In this document: positions 11,798 to 22,802 of the stretch, piece after piece
Position numbering within the stretch: the stretch's first letter is position 1
Layout: every line of letters begins with the position of its first letter
Assembly (NCBI GenBank): GCA_007115705.1
Contig: QXEO01000819.1
Span: 743,445 to 807,444 of the forward strand
Direction: 5' to 3'
Length of the DNA stretch: 64,000 bases
Source: Dactylis glomerata
Taxonomy: Eukaryota > Streptophyta > Magnoliopsida > Poales > Poaceae
The notes under the pieces: model-generated
Databases searched by the model: none
What the model was told of the DNA's origin: nothing
The model's input: the letters and a program-made list of their open reading frames with translations, nothing else
Translations under genes and position numbers: made by a program

Positions 11798-12068
11798 CCT
11801 GGTGGTGGAGGCGATGACTTGGTGGGGTCCGGGGTCGGCGGCTCTACGGGCAGCCCGACGGGGCCCGCGGGGCCTGGTGTGATCTCGTTGCTATGTCCCG
11901 CCAATGACTGCCTCTCGGCGGTGGAGGTGGGTTCCTCCCGCGTGGCTATGAGGCTGCTGTTCCTAGTCCCGATGATGTCGTGTATCTCCGCTGGTCAGGC
12001 TGTAGGCCAGTGTCAAGCGACTGATAATGGCGACTACAAGATCGTGGTGGCGCATGCTAGTGGGTGGC
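11798..12068 (+). other. Old retroposon-like host segment, part 2
   Basis: Short GC-rich piece between elements D and A. It continues the sequence cut at 4689. Its last five bases (GTGGC, 12064-12068) are the left target duplication of element A. Confidence 0.45.
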
Positions 12069-12502
12069 TGACGAGGGTATGACCCCTCGGGTCCTCATGT
12101 TTAGCATACCCGCTATCGGCCACGGAAGAAGCCTACTCAAAGGATACATGCAGCCCGCAAGGCCCAACACGCCAACTTGGAGTAGAAGTCAAGAAACCCC
12201 TTGTAAACCCTAACTGGCTGCATATATAAAACCACCAAGGGGCACCCTTAGACAGACTAGCTTACAACAGATTACATTACACGCATACAACTCCGCCTAC
12301 GGCGGCTCCCTGTAAACACCATGTGATATTATACTAGATTGTTAGCAGGATGTAGCGATCCTCCGCCGAGGGGACGTGAACCTGGGTAAAACTTCGTGTG
12401 CCCCTCATCATTTATCGACCGCCGTCGAGTTCGCCAGATCCCACATACGCTCCATGAATCGAAAGTCCTCAAACATGGGCATTGCCGGGTAGAACCTCGT
12501 CA
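12069..12502 (+). repeat. 5' LTR of element A
   Basis: 434 bp with TG...CA ends. Contains TATATAAA at 12223-12230. The partner copy is 26881-27315. Confidence 0.9.
12223..12230 (+). promoter_or_regulatory. TATA box of element A LTR
   Basis: TATATAAA about 155 bp into the LTR. The same motif is kept in the 3' LTR (near 27035). It is the probable core promoter. Confidence 0.5.
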
Positions 12503-12520
12503 ATTGGTGCCGACCGTGGG
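12503..12520 (+). promoter_or_regulatory. Primer-binding site of element A
   Basis: ATTGGTGCCGACCGTGGG immediately follows the 5' LTR. It resembles the tRNA-primed sites of grass Ty3/gypsy elements and sets the orientation as plus. Confidence 0.5.
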
Positions 12521-12789
12521 AATGATGGGATCTGGATCTACGAGCTCGCCGGCTCCTTCATCATCTTCAACAACGTCGCCGGCTTCCTGACCGATGAGCA
12601 TCGATTCTTGGACCTCCAATCTACGAGACCAGTTCATAGTTCTAGTGGCGTCGCGTCCGCCGCCTTGAGCAATTCGTTCTTCCATCATCAGGATTGCCAG
12701 CACTATACTGCTGTTCCAGTCCGCGAGCAAGTCCTCGTCATGCTCGCAAAATTCGGTATGATTTAAGATCGTTGCTGGCTACCTACGCC

Positions 12790-13322
12790 TAGGGCTGCAA
12801 ACGAGTCGAGTTCGAGCGAGTTAGACTTGGCTCAGCTCAGCTCATACTAAAAATCGAGCGAGCTCAGATCAACTCGAGTTAAACACCGAGCTGTAAAATT
12901 TGGTTCATACTCTGCTTGTAACGATCTCGAGTCGATCTTGAGCTAGTTTCGAGCTAAGAAATATAATGACTTTTTATTATTTTGCTTGCATATAAAAGAA
13001 ACAAAAATACTATCCACAACATAGAGAAGGAACAAATTCAACTTCCATATCATATTAATCAAATCTTATCAAAATTAGAAGGTATAAATGTCATCCACAA
13101 CATATAAGGTAACAAATTCCTACATTATGTTTAAATATTTAATAAATTATTGTACATGATTATATTTTTTCAAGCTCTCGAGTTAAATCGAGCGAGCTAG
13201 TGTTGGCTCAAGATCAACTCGTGTTCCAGCCGAGCTATAAAAGACGCTCGTACTCAGCTCATCTCTTTTCGAGTCGATCTCGAGACGAGCTATAAAACGA
13301 GTCGATCTCAAGCTCAACCCTA
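12790..13322. mobile_element. hAT-type MITE inside element A
   Basis: 533 bp flanked by a perfect 8-bp duplication CCTACGCC (12782-12789 and 13323-13330). Termini are TAGGGCTGCA on the left and TAGGGTTGAG (read inward) on the right. Both arms are rich in CGAGCTCGA-like inverted motifs, and the centre is AT-rich. The 8-bp target site and TAGGG ends indicate a non-autonomous hAT element. Confidence 0.85.
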
Positions 13323-13330
13323 CCTACGCC

Positions 13331-14830
13331 GCCTCCGCCCGTCGCCGAGTTTTTTATTCGGTCTTGCTCCGATTGATCCGAAGCACCGCCAAGATTTGGA
13401 TTAGGGAAATTGCAAGCCAGATCGAGACCAAGGTACTACATCAATCAGCTTGGATCAAGTAGCAAGAAAAAATAAAACGGATCTGGTCTTCATCGTGGAG
13501 CTGCAGGCAAATTTTCTCTCTCCAATTACGTCCACAATCGATACAGTACCAGTCAACGGAGATCGAATCTAAGGAATACGCGATCACGCCAGGAAAAATT
13601 CAGAGATTGTCCTCGTTCACGTTCGGCCGGATGAGCGTATTCTCTGATTTGCCTCTACGTATCGGACTGCCACACGGAGATCTCGTCGGGAGCCGACGCA
13701 ACTCCATAGCAGGACCAATCGAGTCCGTCGATCAAGGACTTCATGGCAGCGGCAGAATTAGCAAGCACACCAAAGCCGAGATCACGTCAGACAGCACCAG
13801 CGGCAAGATTAATCGATGTCATATGCAGCTATGTCATTGTCGATTGATATTTGCGCCAAGTCCAAATAACTGATCGGTTTGCTTCCTCCAATAAACAAAG
13901 CTAAGTATTGCTACATCTTACACATGCATCATAGATACTACATCCACTAATTCATTCACTACTCACTGTCGGTCCATAACTTTTGCATGGATTTAGCGGC
14001 AAGAGTGCTAATATCCGTGTACCTTTCGACTAATGACGAGGCAAAATTTGCTTGACGGCTGAATCATGGCGTTTAGATAATTCGCAGCTGCAGAGTGGAC
14101 CAGGATTGTCGTTGGCACGCCGTGCGCAGCGCCCTATTCCGATTAGGGTTCCCACGAAATTCAAGATCCGCCCATAAAAGATCGCTTTCTGCAGCAGTCC
14201 TCGAGGACAAGAAACTCGGCCGCCTCCGTCCTAATCATCTGGAAGCACGAACAAAGTGTATCTGATTCGAACTGGACAAAATCGGCACCTGCACGCAAAT
14301 AAATATCAGGTCATATTCATCTAATTATTTATCATTTTTTCCTAAAATTTAACTCTATGAGAAATTTTCTCGGGCCTGCAGTCTACTGTACTTTGTGTGC
14401 AGATTGATTTACAAACGCCGCGATCGGTAGCATCAAAGTCGCAACTCCGCCGTGCCAAGTCCGCCGCTGCTACTTCATCGACTGCGGTCCAAGCGACCTC
14501 GCTGCCATCGCGCCGTCGCGCAGTCAGCACCGCTCGAGGGCTCGATATCACTTCGCCTCTGTGTGCGGAAGCTCACGATCAAGATCTACAATTTCGTCGA
14601 TATCAGCAACACACTTCAGAGATCCCAACAATGCTCGGGGGACTCGCTATCGCGCACTTGTCGTCATCGACTTTGTCTAAATCGACTACATCCGCGTCTA
14701 CTACGACCACGGCAACACCACACCCGATAAAACTAAGTTTTTATCTATCAATAGTCGATTATTATTTACTTTTTGCCGCACCTGATACTCGAGGGCTGCG
14801 CTCTGCAAGCTAACTTTACAGGGCATCAAC
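13331..14830. other. Element A interior, non-coding
   Basis: Mixed-composition interior of element A. Short open frames exist (for example a Ser/Thr-rich one at 14397-14813), but no retroelement domain was recognised. The segment 14390-14800 is GC-rich. Confidence 0.4.
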
Positions 14831-14835
14831 TATAT

Positions 14836-14990
14836 GTTTGCCGCATCGACTCCGGTCCACCGCGTCGAATACAAGCCTCCGCCGCATCGAATCCGGTCCA
14901 CCGCGTTGAATACAAGCCTCCGCCGCATCAAATCCGGTCCACCGCGTCGAATACAAGCTTCCGACGCGTTGACTCCAGTCCGCCGTGGCT
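14836..14990. repeat. 41-bp tandem repeat in element A
   Basis: About four copies of a 41-bp unit starting GCCGCATCGACTCCGGTCC, at about 14839, 14880, 14921 and (degenerate) 14962. A related CGACTCCGGTCCACGG motif recurs near 26525-26605, on the other side of element B. Confidence 0.8.
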
Positions 14991-15129
14991 TTGACAAAGG
15001 GTTGTGGCAGTCGACAACAAAAAGCTGAAATTTTGAGGGCAAGCCCAGGTGCAAGCACTTCGACTCACCCTCGGGGGCTACTGAGGGTCGACGCCGACTG
15101 CTGTTCCTAATGTGCTCGCATAGCACTCG

Positions 15130-15353
15130 ACAAATCCATTGGTCGTCAGCACCGCTTATACTGTCCATATCCTTCGAGTGCGGGCTATCTTGTCCCTCGA
15201 AGCGTGCTGCTCATATTCTTCGAGTGCGGGTTATTTTGTCCCTCGAAGTGCACTGTTCATATTATTCGAGCGCGGGCTTCGGTCCCTCGAATTATTCTCT
15301 TTAGGCCAGCAGCGCCTCTGCGTTATTCGAGTGCGGGCTTCGGTCCCCCGAAT
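15130..15353. repeat. TTCGAGTGCGGG tandem repeat, left half
   Basis: About four units of 55-70 bp with the core TTCGAGTGCGGG...GTCCCTCGAA. The array is cut by insertion of element B and resumes at 25129. The last five bases, CGAAT (15349-15353), are the left target duplication of B. Confidence 0.8.
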
Positions 15354-17216
15354 TGTCACGCCCCGAAACAGGGCCTAGTTGTGACAACCGCCACATATTT
15401 ATAATCTTGCGATTATAAACATGTAAGGCAGAAATAATACAAATATATAAAACTAAAACTGGTGAAAACACTTTATTCATTATCTTTTCTAATACAATAT
15501 TCATGCTACAAACAAGCTTCCTTTTTATTTCTATCCCATCCCGTAGTACTACTCCTACTCGTTGCCATCACTTTCAAACATGCTTAATCTGCAAAAGAAT
15601 GGAAATAGCAAGGGTGAGTATGAGGGCATACTCAGCAAGCATACGATACAAAGAGGAGCAAGCATACGATACAAAGAGGATGGCACCGGATCAACAATAA
15701 GAAGATTAGCTGAATCAAAGGTAAAGTAGGTGTAGAATAAAACAAGTTTGAATGGACTGAAAGGAAAATATCCGGCATCACACATGACAGCAAACATTCC
15801 CTATCCAGGAGTCACAGGGGTGAATATTCACGCTTTTACACTCTGCAGAGGGGTACTCCGACATCGACAGTCTCGACTAACTCCACACAGACGTTAGCCG
15901 AGCAGTATCCTTTTACCCACTAGAACCCGAACACCTGAACCTACTGATGTCGATCGTTCCTACGGATCCATCACCGACACGTTTCCGAACAGGGCCGTCT
16001 CTAGCGGAGAACACAGTCAGTCCCATACCTGAACTGTGATCGATACAATACGTTTGCCGTCGTGATACCAGAGATTTATCGAAGAGTTTCACAAAGATTA
16101 CATGACAAGAATATGAATAAGAAATTGATCAACTAGATCATCAAGAATGGTGTCTCAGATCCCTTTCAAACTCATACATGTGCACCGAATCCAAGTGCTA
16201 CCATAGACATGGGCAGTACCACATAGTGTACAGAATCAGCTAGTGTTAAATAGAGCATCAGGATCAAATAGCAATGAGATAGCACGCATGAATCAAGGAA
16301 GTCAAGGAATAGTGCACAACTTAAATAATAAGGGTGCTAGATATATGGAGATCAAGAGCAAGAATCATATGGCAGCACTACTAGAATTACGACAGTAGTA
16401 CTGAACAAAGAACTAGGCAGGCTAGGGAGATCAAGGTAGGACGCATGCTTGCCTTAAATAGAGACAATCCTTCTCTAGATATAAACATCCGTGTCAAATA
16501 ATATTCCATAGGGATCCAAGAAATCCAATAGCAGTAGAAGCATCAATCTGCGGCGCATCTCGTCTACAATGGTTGAGCAGCACCTTCTGCTCAGTAATAA
16601 TTCCATCGCCACCAAAATATGTAGCTATGGCCGCATCCCTTCTCTCTCACTCGTTCTGACTCTCACTTTCTAGCTATGTCTCTTGTTCTAGCTAAAATGT
16701 GGTGTGCGGTGAGACAAGACTACTCCTATTTATAGAACTGGTGGTCAGCAACGCTAGCTAAATTATCTGATCCGGCCGCTTTGCCGCTTACCGCTGGTGC
16801 TGGATAAAAATAAGTAGTTGGCCAACGTCCTGGAGTGAGCAAATAAAACTAGCCTTGTTTAGCTGGCCAGCATGCAAGGGTTCAAAGATGACTAAGCTAT
16901 TAGCTCCTCCAGCAAGATGCCACGTTGCATCACTCCTAATAGAATACTTCAACACAAAGTTTGGTTCGGTGTTAAGCTTGGCTGAGCAGCAACATACTTC
17001 TAATTAATTAGCACTACTCCACTTAGCTCCCAACGATTATGTATTAGTACTAGTGGACATATGCACAAACAAGTCAGGTTAAAACTCTTTCCAAATTTTA
17101 TTCTTGCAATGATTAAAGCTTTATTTAAACACCAAATATTCTGAAACTTCAGATTGTTTTACTACTAATTAGTTTCTGAATTAATTTAATTATTAACTAA
17201 TTTTTGGGTCCTCACA
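15354..17216 (-). repeat. LTR of element B (3' LTR in element orientation)
   Basis: 1863 bp. Plus-strand ends are TGTCACGCCCC and GGGTCCTCACA. Exactly the same length as its partner at 23266-25128. It includes short open frames (for example 15503-15700) that recur in the partner and are not taken as genes. Confidence 0.93.
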
Positions 17217-17363
17217 TCCTCCCCACCTTATTAGAATTTCGTCCCCGAAATTTAATAAAACAAAATTCTTTCCTTTTTACTATTAACATGCAAGATTTTC
17301 TTACACAATCATTAGTGCAAAATGAATTGACATGTAAGTAAATAATGATGCTAGCAAATATAT
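17217..17363 (-). other. Element B interior, left part with polypurine tract
   Basis: 147 bp between the left LTR of B and the insertion site of C. The minus strand reads ...AAGGTGGGGAGGA directly before the LTR, the expected polypurine tract. A short palindromic TTTCGTCCCCGAAATTT lies at 17237-17253. TATAT at 17359-17363 is the target duplication of C. Confidence 0.7.
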
Positions 17364-17692
17364 TGTCAGCAGTACGACTACTGACCAGGCCCAGCTCAGA
17401 ACACGGAGGTCCGAAAGAAGGCGGGTTCCGAACTCCAGGGTGGTTGGGCCGGACTGGGTGGGTCCAGCCCAAGCCCAGCGACGCAAGATGAAGCCCGGGT
17501 CAGCACCTACTTGATCGACACGGAAGCAACGAGAGGGCATCCGGTTGGATCACGGCGAAAACGGCGGCTTCCTCTTCCTTCTCGGCTCTCTTCTCGATCT
17601 AAGAATTCTTGCTGGATCTTGAGCAATTCGTGTATCTGGGTTGTAATCGCATAGCACCTGTAGCCACTGAATCTTTCATCAAACCGCTATCA
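17364..17692 (+). repeat. 5' LTR of element C
   Basis: 329 bp, from TGTCAGCAG to CGCTATCA. It differs from the 3' copy by one base (CGACGC here against CGATGC). Confidence 0.95.
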
Positions 17693-17694
17693 GT

Positions 17695-17707
17695 TGGTAT
17701 CAGAGCC
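17695..17707 (+). promoter_or_regulatory. Primer-binding site of element C
   Basis: TGGTATCAGAGCC begins two bases after the 5' LTR and matches the 3' end of initiator tRNA-Met, the usual primer of plant chromoviruses. Confidence 0.85.
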
Positions 17708-17834
17708 AACCCTCCACCCTTCCGATCCAGCATCCACCGTTCTTCGTCGATCTGGCCCCGCCGGCTAAGTCCATCATCGAGACCCGCGCAGCCAAGGAGA
17801 AGCGTCTGGCCATGACGACGAGGCGAAGTCGTTC

Positions 17835-20800
17835 ATGCGCACGCTGATGGGCGAGGTCACAGGGGATCTCAAGGCCTCGTTCGTGCAACTGAACGCCAAG
17901 GTCGATCTCTTGACCACCTGGCGCCCGGAACTCGAATCCAGGGTGGCCGAGCTCCAATCGGTGGTGGGCGAGCTCCAGCGCACCTCGCTCGTCTACCAGC
18001 CCCACGTCGCCATCGACATCCCGGCTGCGTCGGCTACCGTGCCCGTCGACGCGGGGAAGGCGGCGGCTGCATCTCTGGGCACGGCGCAAGTGGGGGCGAC
18101 CCCAGGGCAATTCGGCCTCGGCATGGCTCCATCTACTCGGGGGACACCGTCGGGGTTCTTCGGATCCCTGGCCGTACCCCCGGCAGCAGGTCCGTCCTTG
18201 GCTTCGGCCTCTCCTGGTTTACTGTTTCCGGTTCAGAGTCCGGTGGGTTTGGGAACACAGATGGGCGTAGGAACACAAGCAATTCCAGCTATGGGTTTCC
18301 CTAGGTTTGATGGGGAGAATCCCAGGTTGTGGCGTACCATGTGTGAACAGTATTTTCATATGTATTCTGTTGATCGCTCGTTCTGGTTATCCATGGCTAC
18401 TCTGAATTTTAGCACTAGTGCCGCGATTTGGCTTCAGTCTGTTCAGAAGAAGTTGGTCGGTTTAGATTGGGAAGGATTTTGTGAATTTTTGTGCAGCAAA
18501 TTTGGGCGTGATCAACATCAACAGTTGATTCGTCAATTTTACCAAACAAAGCAACTCACTACTGTTTCTGAATATGTTGAACGATTTGATGCATTGATGA
18601 ACCATCTGCTCTCTTATTCGGAAGCTATTCACCCATTGTATTTTTTGACGAGATTTGTCGAGGGCCTCCGTGAAGACATCCGCGCGGTTGTGATCATTCA
18701 ACAACCGGTGGATCTGGACGCTGCATGCCGGTTGGCGTTACTCCAAGAGGAGGTCACCGATGGCTTGCGCCGGGACAGGCCTCGTCGATTCGAGCCATAC
18801 GCCGGTCGTGTGCCTCTGAAGGCCGCTGTTCCGCTTCCCCTGCCGACACCACCAATCAGGGGAGGTGGGTTGGCTGGCGCTGAAGACCGGCGTGTCATTG
18901 AAGCATCTCGGGCTCGTTCTGCACAGGACAGGGTCTCCGCGCTTCGCCAATACCGCAAGGCGCGTGGCCTCTGCTTCACCTGCGGGGAACGATGGGGGCA
19001 GGACCACAAGTGTCCTACTACCGTGCAGCTGCACGTTGTTGAAGAGCTGCTTCAGATGTTGCACAATAGCGATACTGAGTCTGAAACTGAGCAGGATAAT
19101 CAAGGAGAGGGACAGGAGCAGTTGGCAGCGTTGTCAGGACAGGCTGTGCAAGGAACTGAAGCACCCAAGGCTCTGCGACTGCTGGGCTGGTTGGGAACAA
19201 GGCAAGTGAAACTCTTAGTGGACTCAGGAAGTTCTTCTTCTTTCATCAATGCCAAACTTGTGGATGGCCAAATGCGAACTAGGCCTCTGCAGAGACGGCT
19301 GCGTGTCAAGGTTGCCGATGGAGGAGAAATGATGTGTACTCAGTTGGTGCCTGAGTGTGTTTGGTGGAGTCAAGGCTATCAGTTTTGCTGTGATTTGAAG
19401 GTAATTGCCTTGGGTGGGTACGATATAATTCTCGGAATGGACTGGCTCGAGTTTAACAGTCCTATGCAAGTTGATTGGGTCAAGAAATTCATACAATTTG
19501 AGCATCTAGGCGAGACTATCAGGCTGCAGGGAATGACCCAGAACATGCCACAGGGAGCTGTGATGGGCCAAGGCAATGTTCCTCAGACGCCGTGGGAACC
19601 TGCGGAAGATCATTGGGTGCGGGTTTGCCAGGTAGAGCTGGACAGTACATTGTCGGTTCCTGAAATTGCGCAATCTCTGCTGGACAAGTATCAGGATGTG
19701 TTTGCTGAACCTACGGGGATGCCACCTCCTCGTTCTTGTGACCACCAGATACCCTTGTTGCCGGGAGCGCAACCCTTTTCCATCAGGCCCTATCGTCATG
19801 CACCAGCGTTGAAGACTGAGATAGAGAGACAGGTTCGTGAGCTGTTGGCTTCCGGTGTAGTGCAACCCAGTACCAGTCCGTTCTCATCTCCTGTGATTTT
19901 GGTGAAGAAACGAGACAACACATGGCGAATGTGTGTCGACTATAGGCATCTCAACGCCTTGTCCTGCAAGACAAAGTATCCTCTACCGGTTATCGACGAG
20001 TTGCTCGATGAGCTTTCCGGTGCTGCCTGGTTCTCCAAGTTGGATTTGCGGGCTGGATACCACCAGATCCGCCTAGCTGATGGGGAAGCTTATAAAACAG
20101 CGTTTCAAACACACCAAGGCCATTTTGAATACAAAGTGATGTCGTTTGGTCTTTCTGGTGCCCCAGCCACCTTCCAGCGGGCTATGAACACAACCTTGGA
20201 ACCATTGCTGCGGAAATGCGCTTTGGTGTTCTTTGATGACATCTTGGTGTATAGCCCAGACCTGGATCAACACATGAGGGACTTGGAAGCGGTTCTCCAG
20301 CTTTTGCGCAAAGACAAGTGGCAGGTCAAGTTATCTAAGTGCTCGTTTGCACAGGAACAGCTCTCTTATTTGGGACACGTGATCAGCAGCTCAGGCGTCT
20401 CTACTGAGGAAGACAAAGTGTGTGCTGTTCGTGATTGGGTTACTCCGTCCAATGTCAAGCAACTCCGTGGCTTTCTAGGATTGGCGGGTTATTACAGGAA
20501 ATTCGTGCGCCATTTCGGTATCATCTGCCGCCCTCTGACAGCACTGCTGCGCAAGGGAACACTCTTTGTTTGGACAAGTGAGTGCGAAACAGCTTTCCAA
20601 GCTTTGAAGCATGCCTTGATTTCTGCACCCGTGCTTGCATTACCGGATTTCTCGAAGACCTTTGTGATTGAAACCGACGCTTGTGACACCGGAATAGGCG
20701 CTGTTCTTCAACAAGATGGCCATCCTCTCGCTTTCTTGAGCAAGGCTCTCGGTCCTCGTACGAGTGGATTGTCCACGTATGAAAAGGAATGTATGGCTAT

Positions 20801-22346
20801 TCTTGCAGCAGTTGATCACTGGAGGTCCTACTTGCAACTTGGGGAGTTTGTGATTCGCACCGATCAACGTAGCCTGGTTCATTTGGAGGAGCAACGTCTT
20901 ACGACTGTCTGGCAGCATAAGGCATTCACTAAACTGATGGGGCTCCAGTACCGTATCTGCTACAAGCGTGGTGAAGAAAACAGAGCTGCTGATGCTCTCT
21001 CCCGGAGGGTGCATCCTGATGACGCAACTGTCTTGGCCATCTCTGAGTGCCGGCCTGCGTGGCTCGCGGATATTCTCACTGGGTATGCCAATGATCCTCA
21101 AGCACAGCGTCTGCTGGCCGAGTTGGCTGTACAACCAGAGCAGGGCCCCTTCTCCCTTACTCAAGGACTGATCCGCTATAAAGGGCGCATTTGGGTGGGA
21201 GGCAATCATCCACTTCAACACCGTATTACGACAGCCTTGCATGACAGTCCGGTTGGGGGTCATTCTGGTTTTCCGGTTACGTTGGCGCGTATTAAACGTC
21301 ATTTTGCTTGGCCGAAGATGCGTGCTACCATCAAGGAGTATGTACAGGGTTGTGGGGTGTGTCAGCAAGCTAAACCGGACAGATCTAAGTATCCGGGCTT
21401 ATTGCAACCACTGGAGACACCAGCTGCTGCATGGGATGTTGTGACATTGGATTTCGTTGAGGGTTTGCCCATCTCGTCGAAATTTGATTGCATTTTGGTG
21501 GTAGTGGATAAGCTTACGCGCTATGCGCATTTTATTCCTCTCTCGCATCCCTATACTGCCCAGACTGTTGCTAAGGAGTACATGGATAAGGTATTCAAAT
21601 TGCATGGAATGCCTCTCGCGTTGGTTTCAGATCGGGACAAAGTCTTTACCAGTCAGTTTTGGCAACACTTGTTCAAGTCATCGGGAACTCAGCTGCGGAT
21701 GAGCACGGCTTATCACCCACAGACCGATGGTCAGACGGAAAGGGTTAACCAATGCATGGAAACTTACCTGCGCTGCTTCACGCATGCTTGCCCGCGACAG
21801 TGGTCGCGTTGGTTGGCGTTGGCTGAGTACTGGTACAATACCAGTTGTCACTCCTCTTTGGGCAAGTCCCCGTTTGCAGTCCTCTACGACCGTGAACCAC
21901 GACAGCTCGGCCTCTCTGACTTGGATGTGGAACCTGTTACAGATGTGCATGACTGGTTGGAGGAACGCAAAGGCATGATGGATCTCTTGAAACTGCACCT
22001 CAACCGAGCACAACATCGCATGAAAGTACAAGCAGACAAGAAGAGAACAGAACGATCATTCCAGGTTGGGGATTCAGTGTTCTTGAAACTGCAACCGTAC
22101 GTGCAATCTTCAGTTGCTCACCGCTCCAACCACAAGTTGTCCTTCAAGTTTTATGGTCCATATCAAGTGCTGGCCCGTGTCGGCTCTGTCGCATACCGGT
22201 TGAAGCTACCAGAGGAGTCCAAAGTTCACCCCGTGTTCCACGTCTCGCAACTGAAACGGGTTCGCCATCAACCAACTCAGGTCATGTCTTCTCTTCCTGA
22301 TATGTACTCAGTGTTACAGGTTCCTCTGTCTATCTTGGAGTACTGA
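17835..22346 (+). CDS. Gag-pol polyprotein of element C
   Basis: 1503 codons. Order along the protein: gag; a zinc knuckle CFTCGERWGQDHKC near residue 380; aspartic protease with LVDSGSSSSF near 460; reverse transcriptase with the catalytic FFDDILVY near 798; RNase H from IETDACDTGIGAVL near 945; integrase with an H2C2 zinc finger (HSGF... to CGVCQQ, about 1141-1176); and a DDE core with D in TLDFVEGLP (~1203), D in LVSDRDKVF (~1263) and E in GQTERVNQ (~1300). The C-terminal part (HPVFHVSQLK) is the usual bridge to a chromodomain. The frame stops at TGA 22344-22346, inside what should be the chromodomain. The true gag start may lie upstream: an ATG at 17812 is in another frame, so a one-base shift near 17820 is possible. 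All catalytic residues seen are intact. Confidence 0.95.
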   Translation: MRTLMGEVTGDLKASFVQLNAKVDLLTTWRPELESRVAELQSVVGELQRTSLVYQPHVAIDIPAASATVPVDAGKAAAASLGTAQVGATPGQFGLGMAPSTRGTPSGFFGSLAVPPAAGPSLASASPGLLFPVQSPVGLGTQMGVGTQAIPAMGFPRFDGENPRLWRTMCEQYFHMYSVDRSFWLSMATLNFSTSAAIWLQSVQKKLVGLDWEGFCEFLCSKFGRDQHQQLIRQFYQTKQLTTVSEYVERFDALMNHLLSYSEAIHPLYFLTRFVEGLREDIRAVVIIQQPVDLDAACRLALLQEEVTDGLRRDRPRRFEPYAGRVPLKAAVPLPLPTPPIRGGGLAGAEDRRVIEASRARSAQDRVSALRQYRKARGLCFTCGERWGQDHKCPTTVQLHVVEELLQMLHNSDTESETEQDNQGEGQEQLAALSGQAVQGTEAPKALRLLGWLGTRQVKLLVDSGSSSSFINAKLVDGQMRTRPLQRRLRVKVADGGEMMCTQLVPECVWWSQGYQFCCDLKVIALGGYDIILGMDWLEFNSPMQVDWVKKFIQFEHLGETIRLQGMTQNMPQGAVMGQGNVPQTPWEPAEDHWVRVCQVELDSTLSVPEIAQSLLDKYQDVFAEPTGMPPPRSCDHQIPLLPGAQPFSIRPYRHAPALKTEIERQVRELLASGVVQPSTSPFSSPVILVKKRDNTWRMCVDYRHLNALSCKTKYPLPVIDELLDELSGAAWFSKLDLRAGYHQIRLADGEAYKTAFQTHQGHFEYKVMSFGLSGAPATFQRAMNTTLEPLLRKCALVFFDDILVYSPDLDQHMRDLEAVLQLLRKDKWQVKLSKCSFAQEQLSYLGHVISSSGVSTEEDKVCAVRDWVTPSNVKQLRGFLGLAGYYRKFVRHFGIICRPLTALLRKGTLFVWTSECETAFQALKHALISAPVLALPDFSKTFVIETDACDTGIGAVLQQDGHPLAFLSKALGPRTSGLSTYEKECMAILAAVDHWRSYLQLGEFVIRTDQRSLVHLEEQRLTTVWQHKAFTKLMGLQYRICYKRGEENRAADALSRRVHPDDATVLAISECRPAWLADILTGYANDPQAQRLLAELAVQPEQGPFSLTQGLIRYKGRIWVGGNHPLQHRITTALHDSPVGGHSGFPVTLARIKRHFAWPKMRATIKEYVQGCGVCQQAKPDRSKYPGLLQPLETPAAAWDVVTLDFVEGLPISSKFDCILVVVDKLTRYAHFIPLSHPYTAQTVAKEYMDKVFKLHGMPLALVSDRDKVFTSQFWQHLFKSSGTQLRMSTAYHPQTDGQTERVNQCMETYLRCFTHACPRQWSRWLALAEYWYNTSCHSSLGKSPFAVLYDREPRQLGLSDLDVEPVTDVHDWLEERKGMMDLLKLHLNRAQHRMKVQADKKRTERSFQVGDSVFLKLQPYVQSSVAHRSNHKLSFKFYGPYQVLARVGSVAYRLKLPEESKVHPVFHVSQLKRVRHQPTQVMSSLPDMYSVLQVPLSILEY

Positions 22347-22802
22347 TGGCTGAAGGAAGCTAATCGCATGTCCCGCCAAGGGTTGGTGTCCTGGACCAAC
22401 GCTGATTCCACAGCGACCACCTGGGAGAATCTGGAAGATCTTCACCGCCGCTTTCCCGAGGCGCCGGCCTGGGTGCCGGAGCAGGTCCTGGAGGCACGCT
22501 GGAGCACCAACAAGGCCAAGCCACGCCAACAGGTCAAGGTCGCCTGGAACTACTCGACTCCGGACAAGGCCACCTGGGAAGACCTCGACATCATGAGACG
22601 CAAGTACCCGGCGACGGCTTGGGGGCAAGCCGAAAGTCAAGGGGAGGGGATTGTCAGCAGTACGACTACTGACCAGGCCCAGCTCAGAACACGGAGGTCC
22701 GAAAGAAGGCGGGTTCCGAACTCCAGGGTGGTTGGGCCGGACTGGGTGGGTCCAGCCCAAGCCCAGCGATGCAAGATGAAGCCCGGGTCAGCACCTACTT
22801 GA
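22347..22802 (+). CDS. Chromodomain-like tail in frame after the stop (element C)
   Basis: The reading frame of the polyprotein resumes directly after the TGA, without shift, as WLKEANRMSRQGLVSW. It has two similar blocks: GLVSWTN..TATTWENLEDL and VKVAWNYSTPDKATWEDLD, each followed by an RRFPEAPAW / RRKYPATAW tail. The pattern 'Val-x-Trp ... Ala-Thr-Trp-Glu-x-x-x-x-Leu' is that of retroelement chromodomains, which guide integration to chromatin. The frame crosses into the 3' LTR (from 22652) and stops at 22802. Reaching it needs read-through or a reverted stop. An ATG at 22368 could allow separate translation, but that is less likely. Confidence 0.6.
   Translation, partial: WLKEANRMSRQGLVSWTNADSTATTWENLEDLHRRFPEAPAWVPEQVLEARWSTNKAKPRQQVKVAWNYSTPDKATWEDLDIMRRKYPATAWGQAESQGEGIVSSTTTDQAQLRTRRSERRRVPNSRVVGPDWVGPAQAQRCKMKPGSAPT
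22636..22651 (+). promoter_or_regulatory. Polypurine tract of element C
   Basis: Purine-rich run AAGGGGAGGGGA just before the 3' LTR at 22652, the expected plus-strand primer site for reverse transcription. Confidence 0.75.

Noticed and set aside
15503..15797. Duplicated small frames (15503-15700, 23415-23612 and their antisense)
   Set aside because: Both are the same part of element B LTRs. Duplication is due to the LTR pair, not to two genes.
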